This document shows, one piece after another, positions 5,163 to 5,278 of a stretch of DNA of 5,278 nucleotides. Position numbers and translations under genes: made by a program. Numbering within the stretch: position 1 is the first letter of the stretch; the number at the start of each line of letters is the position of its first letter. The DNA lies in the NCBI GenBank assembly GCA_003647095.1, contig QMME01000311.1, forward strand, positions 1-5,278, in the 5' to 3' direction. Source of the DNA: Deltaproteobacteria bacterium. Lineage in GTDB: Bacteria > Myxococcota > B64-G9. Under the pieces are notes generated by a model. It was not told the DNA's origin, did not search any database, and worked only from the letters and a program-made list of their open reading frames with translations.

Positions 5163-5278
5163 TTCCCACCTCGGCCGCAATCTCTGCGTCGCTGCTGCGA
5201 AAATGGTCCTCGACGTAGTTGCACTACGACTGCGGCCATTTTCTTGCCTCTCCTTGATCTTGCTGGCCGATCTGGGAA
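5163..5278. repeat. 116-bp imperfect palindrome, REP/MITE-like intergenic repeat
   Basis: Nested inverted pairs share one centre near 5221: CGTAGT/ACTACG (5214-5219 and 5223-5228, loop TGC), GAAAATGG/CCATTTTC (5199-5206 and 5236-5243), GCAA/TTGC (5177-5180 and 5260-5263), TCGGCC/GGCCGA (5171-5176 and 5265-5270), and TTCCCA/TGGGAA (5163-5168 and 5273-5278). The outer 14 bases pair at 12 positions. The arms between about 5181 and 5198 pair poorly. No reading frame of gene quality lies in it. The outer arm ends exactly at the window edge, so it may continue. Such long symmetric intergenic elements are usually multicopy REP- or MITE-type repeats, here placed upstream of the VOC promoter. Confidence 0.75.

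Noticed and set aside
5073..5180. Longer VOC protein starting at a TTG at 5180
   Set aside because: The extra residues do not resemble the family, cover the promoter-like sequence and enter the palindrome, and the GTG at 5072 has a good ribosome-binding site.

Overview
The window is a strongly GC-rich piece of bacterial chromosome in which every credible gene lies on the minus strand and is read from right to left. The genes have recognisable Shine-Dalgarno sites, two GTG starts and tight spacing, as in a bacterial operon. The central enzyme is an oxygen-sensitive, iron-sulfur 2-oxoacid oxidoreductase, which points to an anaerobe or facultative anaerobe. A high-GC deltaproteobacterial-type lineage (Desulfuromonas/Geobacter relatives) would fit, but this is inference from gene content, not a sequence match.

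Right to left: positions 5163-5278 hold a large imperfect palindrome, probably a REP/MITE-like intergenic repeat that ends at or beyond the window edge. A sigma70-like promoter (5112-5141) and a good ribosome-binding site then lead into a 139-codon VOC-fold gene (5072-4653) that resembles methylmalonyl-CoA epimerase but lacks one metal-binding histidine. After 43 bases comes the main gene (4609-1181): a 1142-residue indolepyruvate:ferredoxin oxidoreductase alpha subunit (IorA) carrying a complete GltD-like FAD/NADPH oxidoreductase module between its thiamine-diphosphate core and its C-terminal 2[4Fe-4S] ferredoxin domain. Its stop codon overlaps the ATG of iorB (1184-594), the gamma-type partner subunit. 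The three genes look like one transcription unit.

After iorB comes a perfect 9-bp stem-loop (571-592), then four helically phased direct repeats resembling DnaA boxes (526-569), a 9-bp C-rich tandem repeat, and the start of a second gene (482 to beyond position 1). That gene encodes an alpha/beta-hydrolase with a GHSNGG nucleophile elbow and is cut by the window edge.

Working model: IorA and IorB oxidatively decarboxylate an aryl (or other) 2-oxoacid, formed by transamination of an amino acid, to an acyl-CoA. In ordinary IorAB the electrons leave on ferredoxin. Here the fused GltD-like module offers an internal path from the iron-sulfur clusters through FAD to NADP(H). The GltD-like subunit of the multi-subunit phenylglyoxylate:NAD+ oxidoreductase (Pad system) is a functional precedent. 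The VOC protein may act on the CoA product or a related metabolite, but its reaction cannot be read from the sequence. No RNA genes, CRISPR arrays, transposase genes or phage genes are visible.
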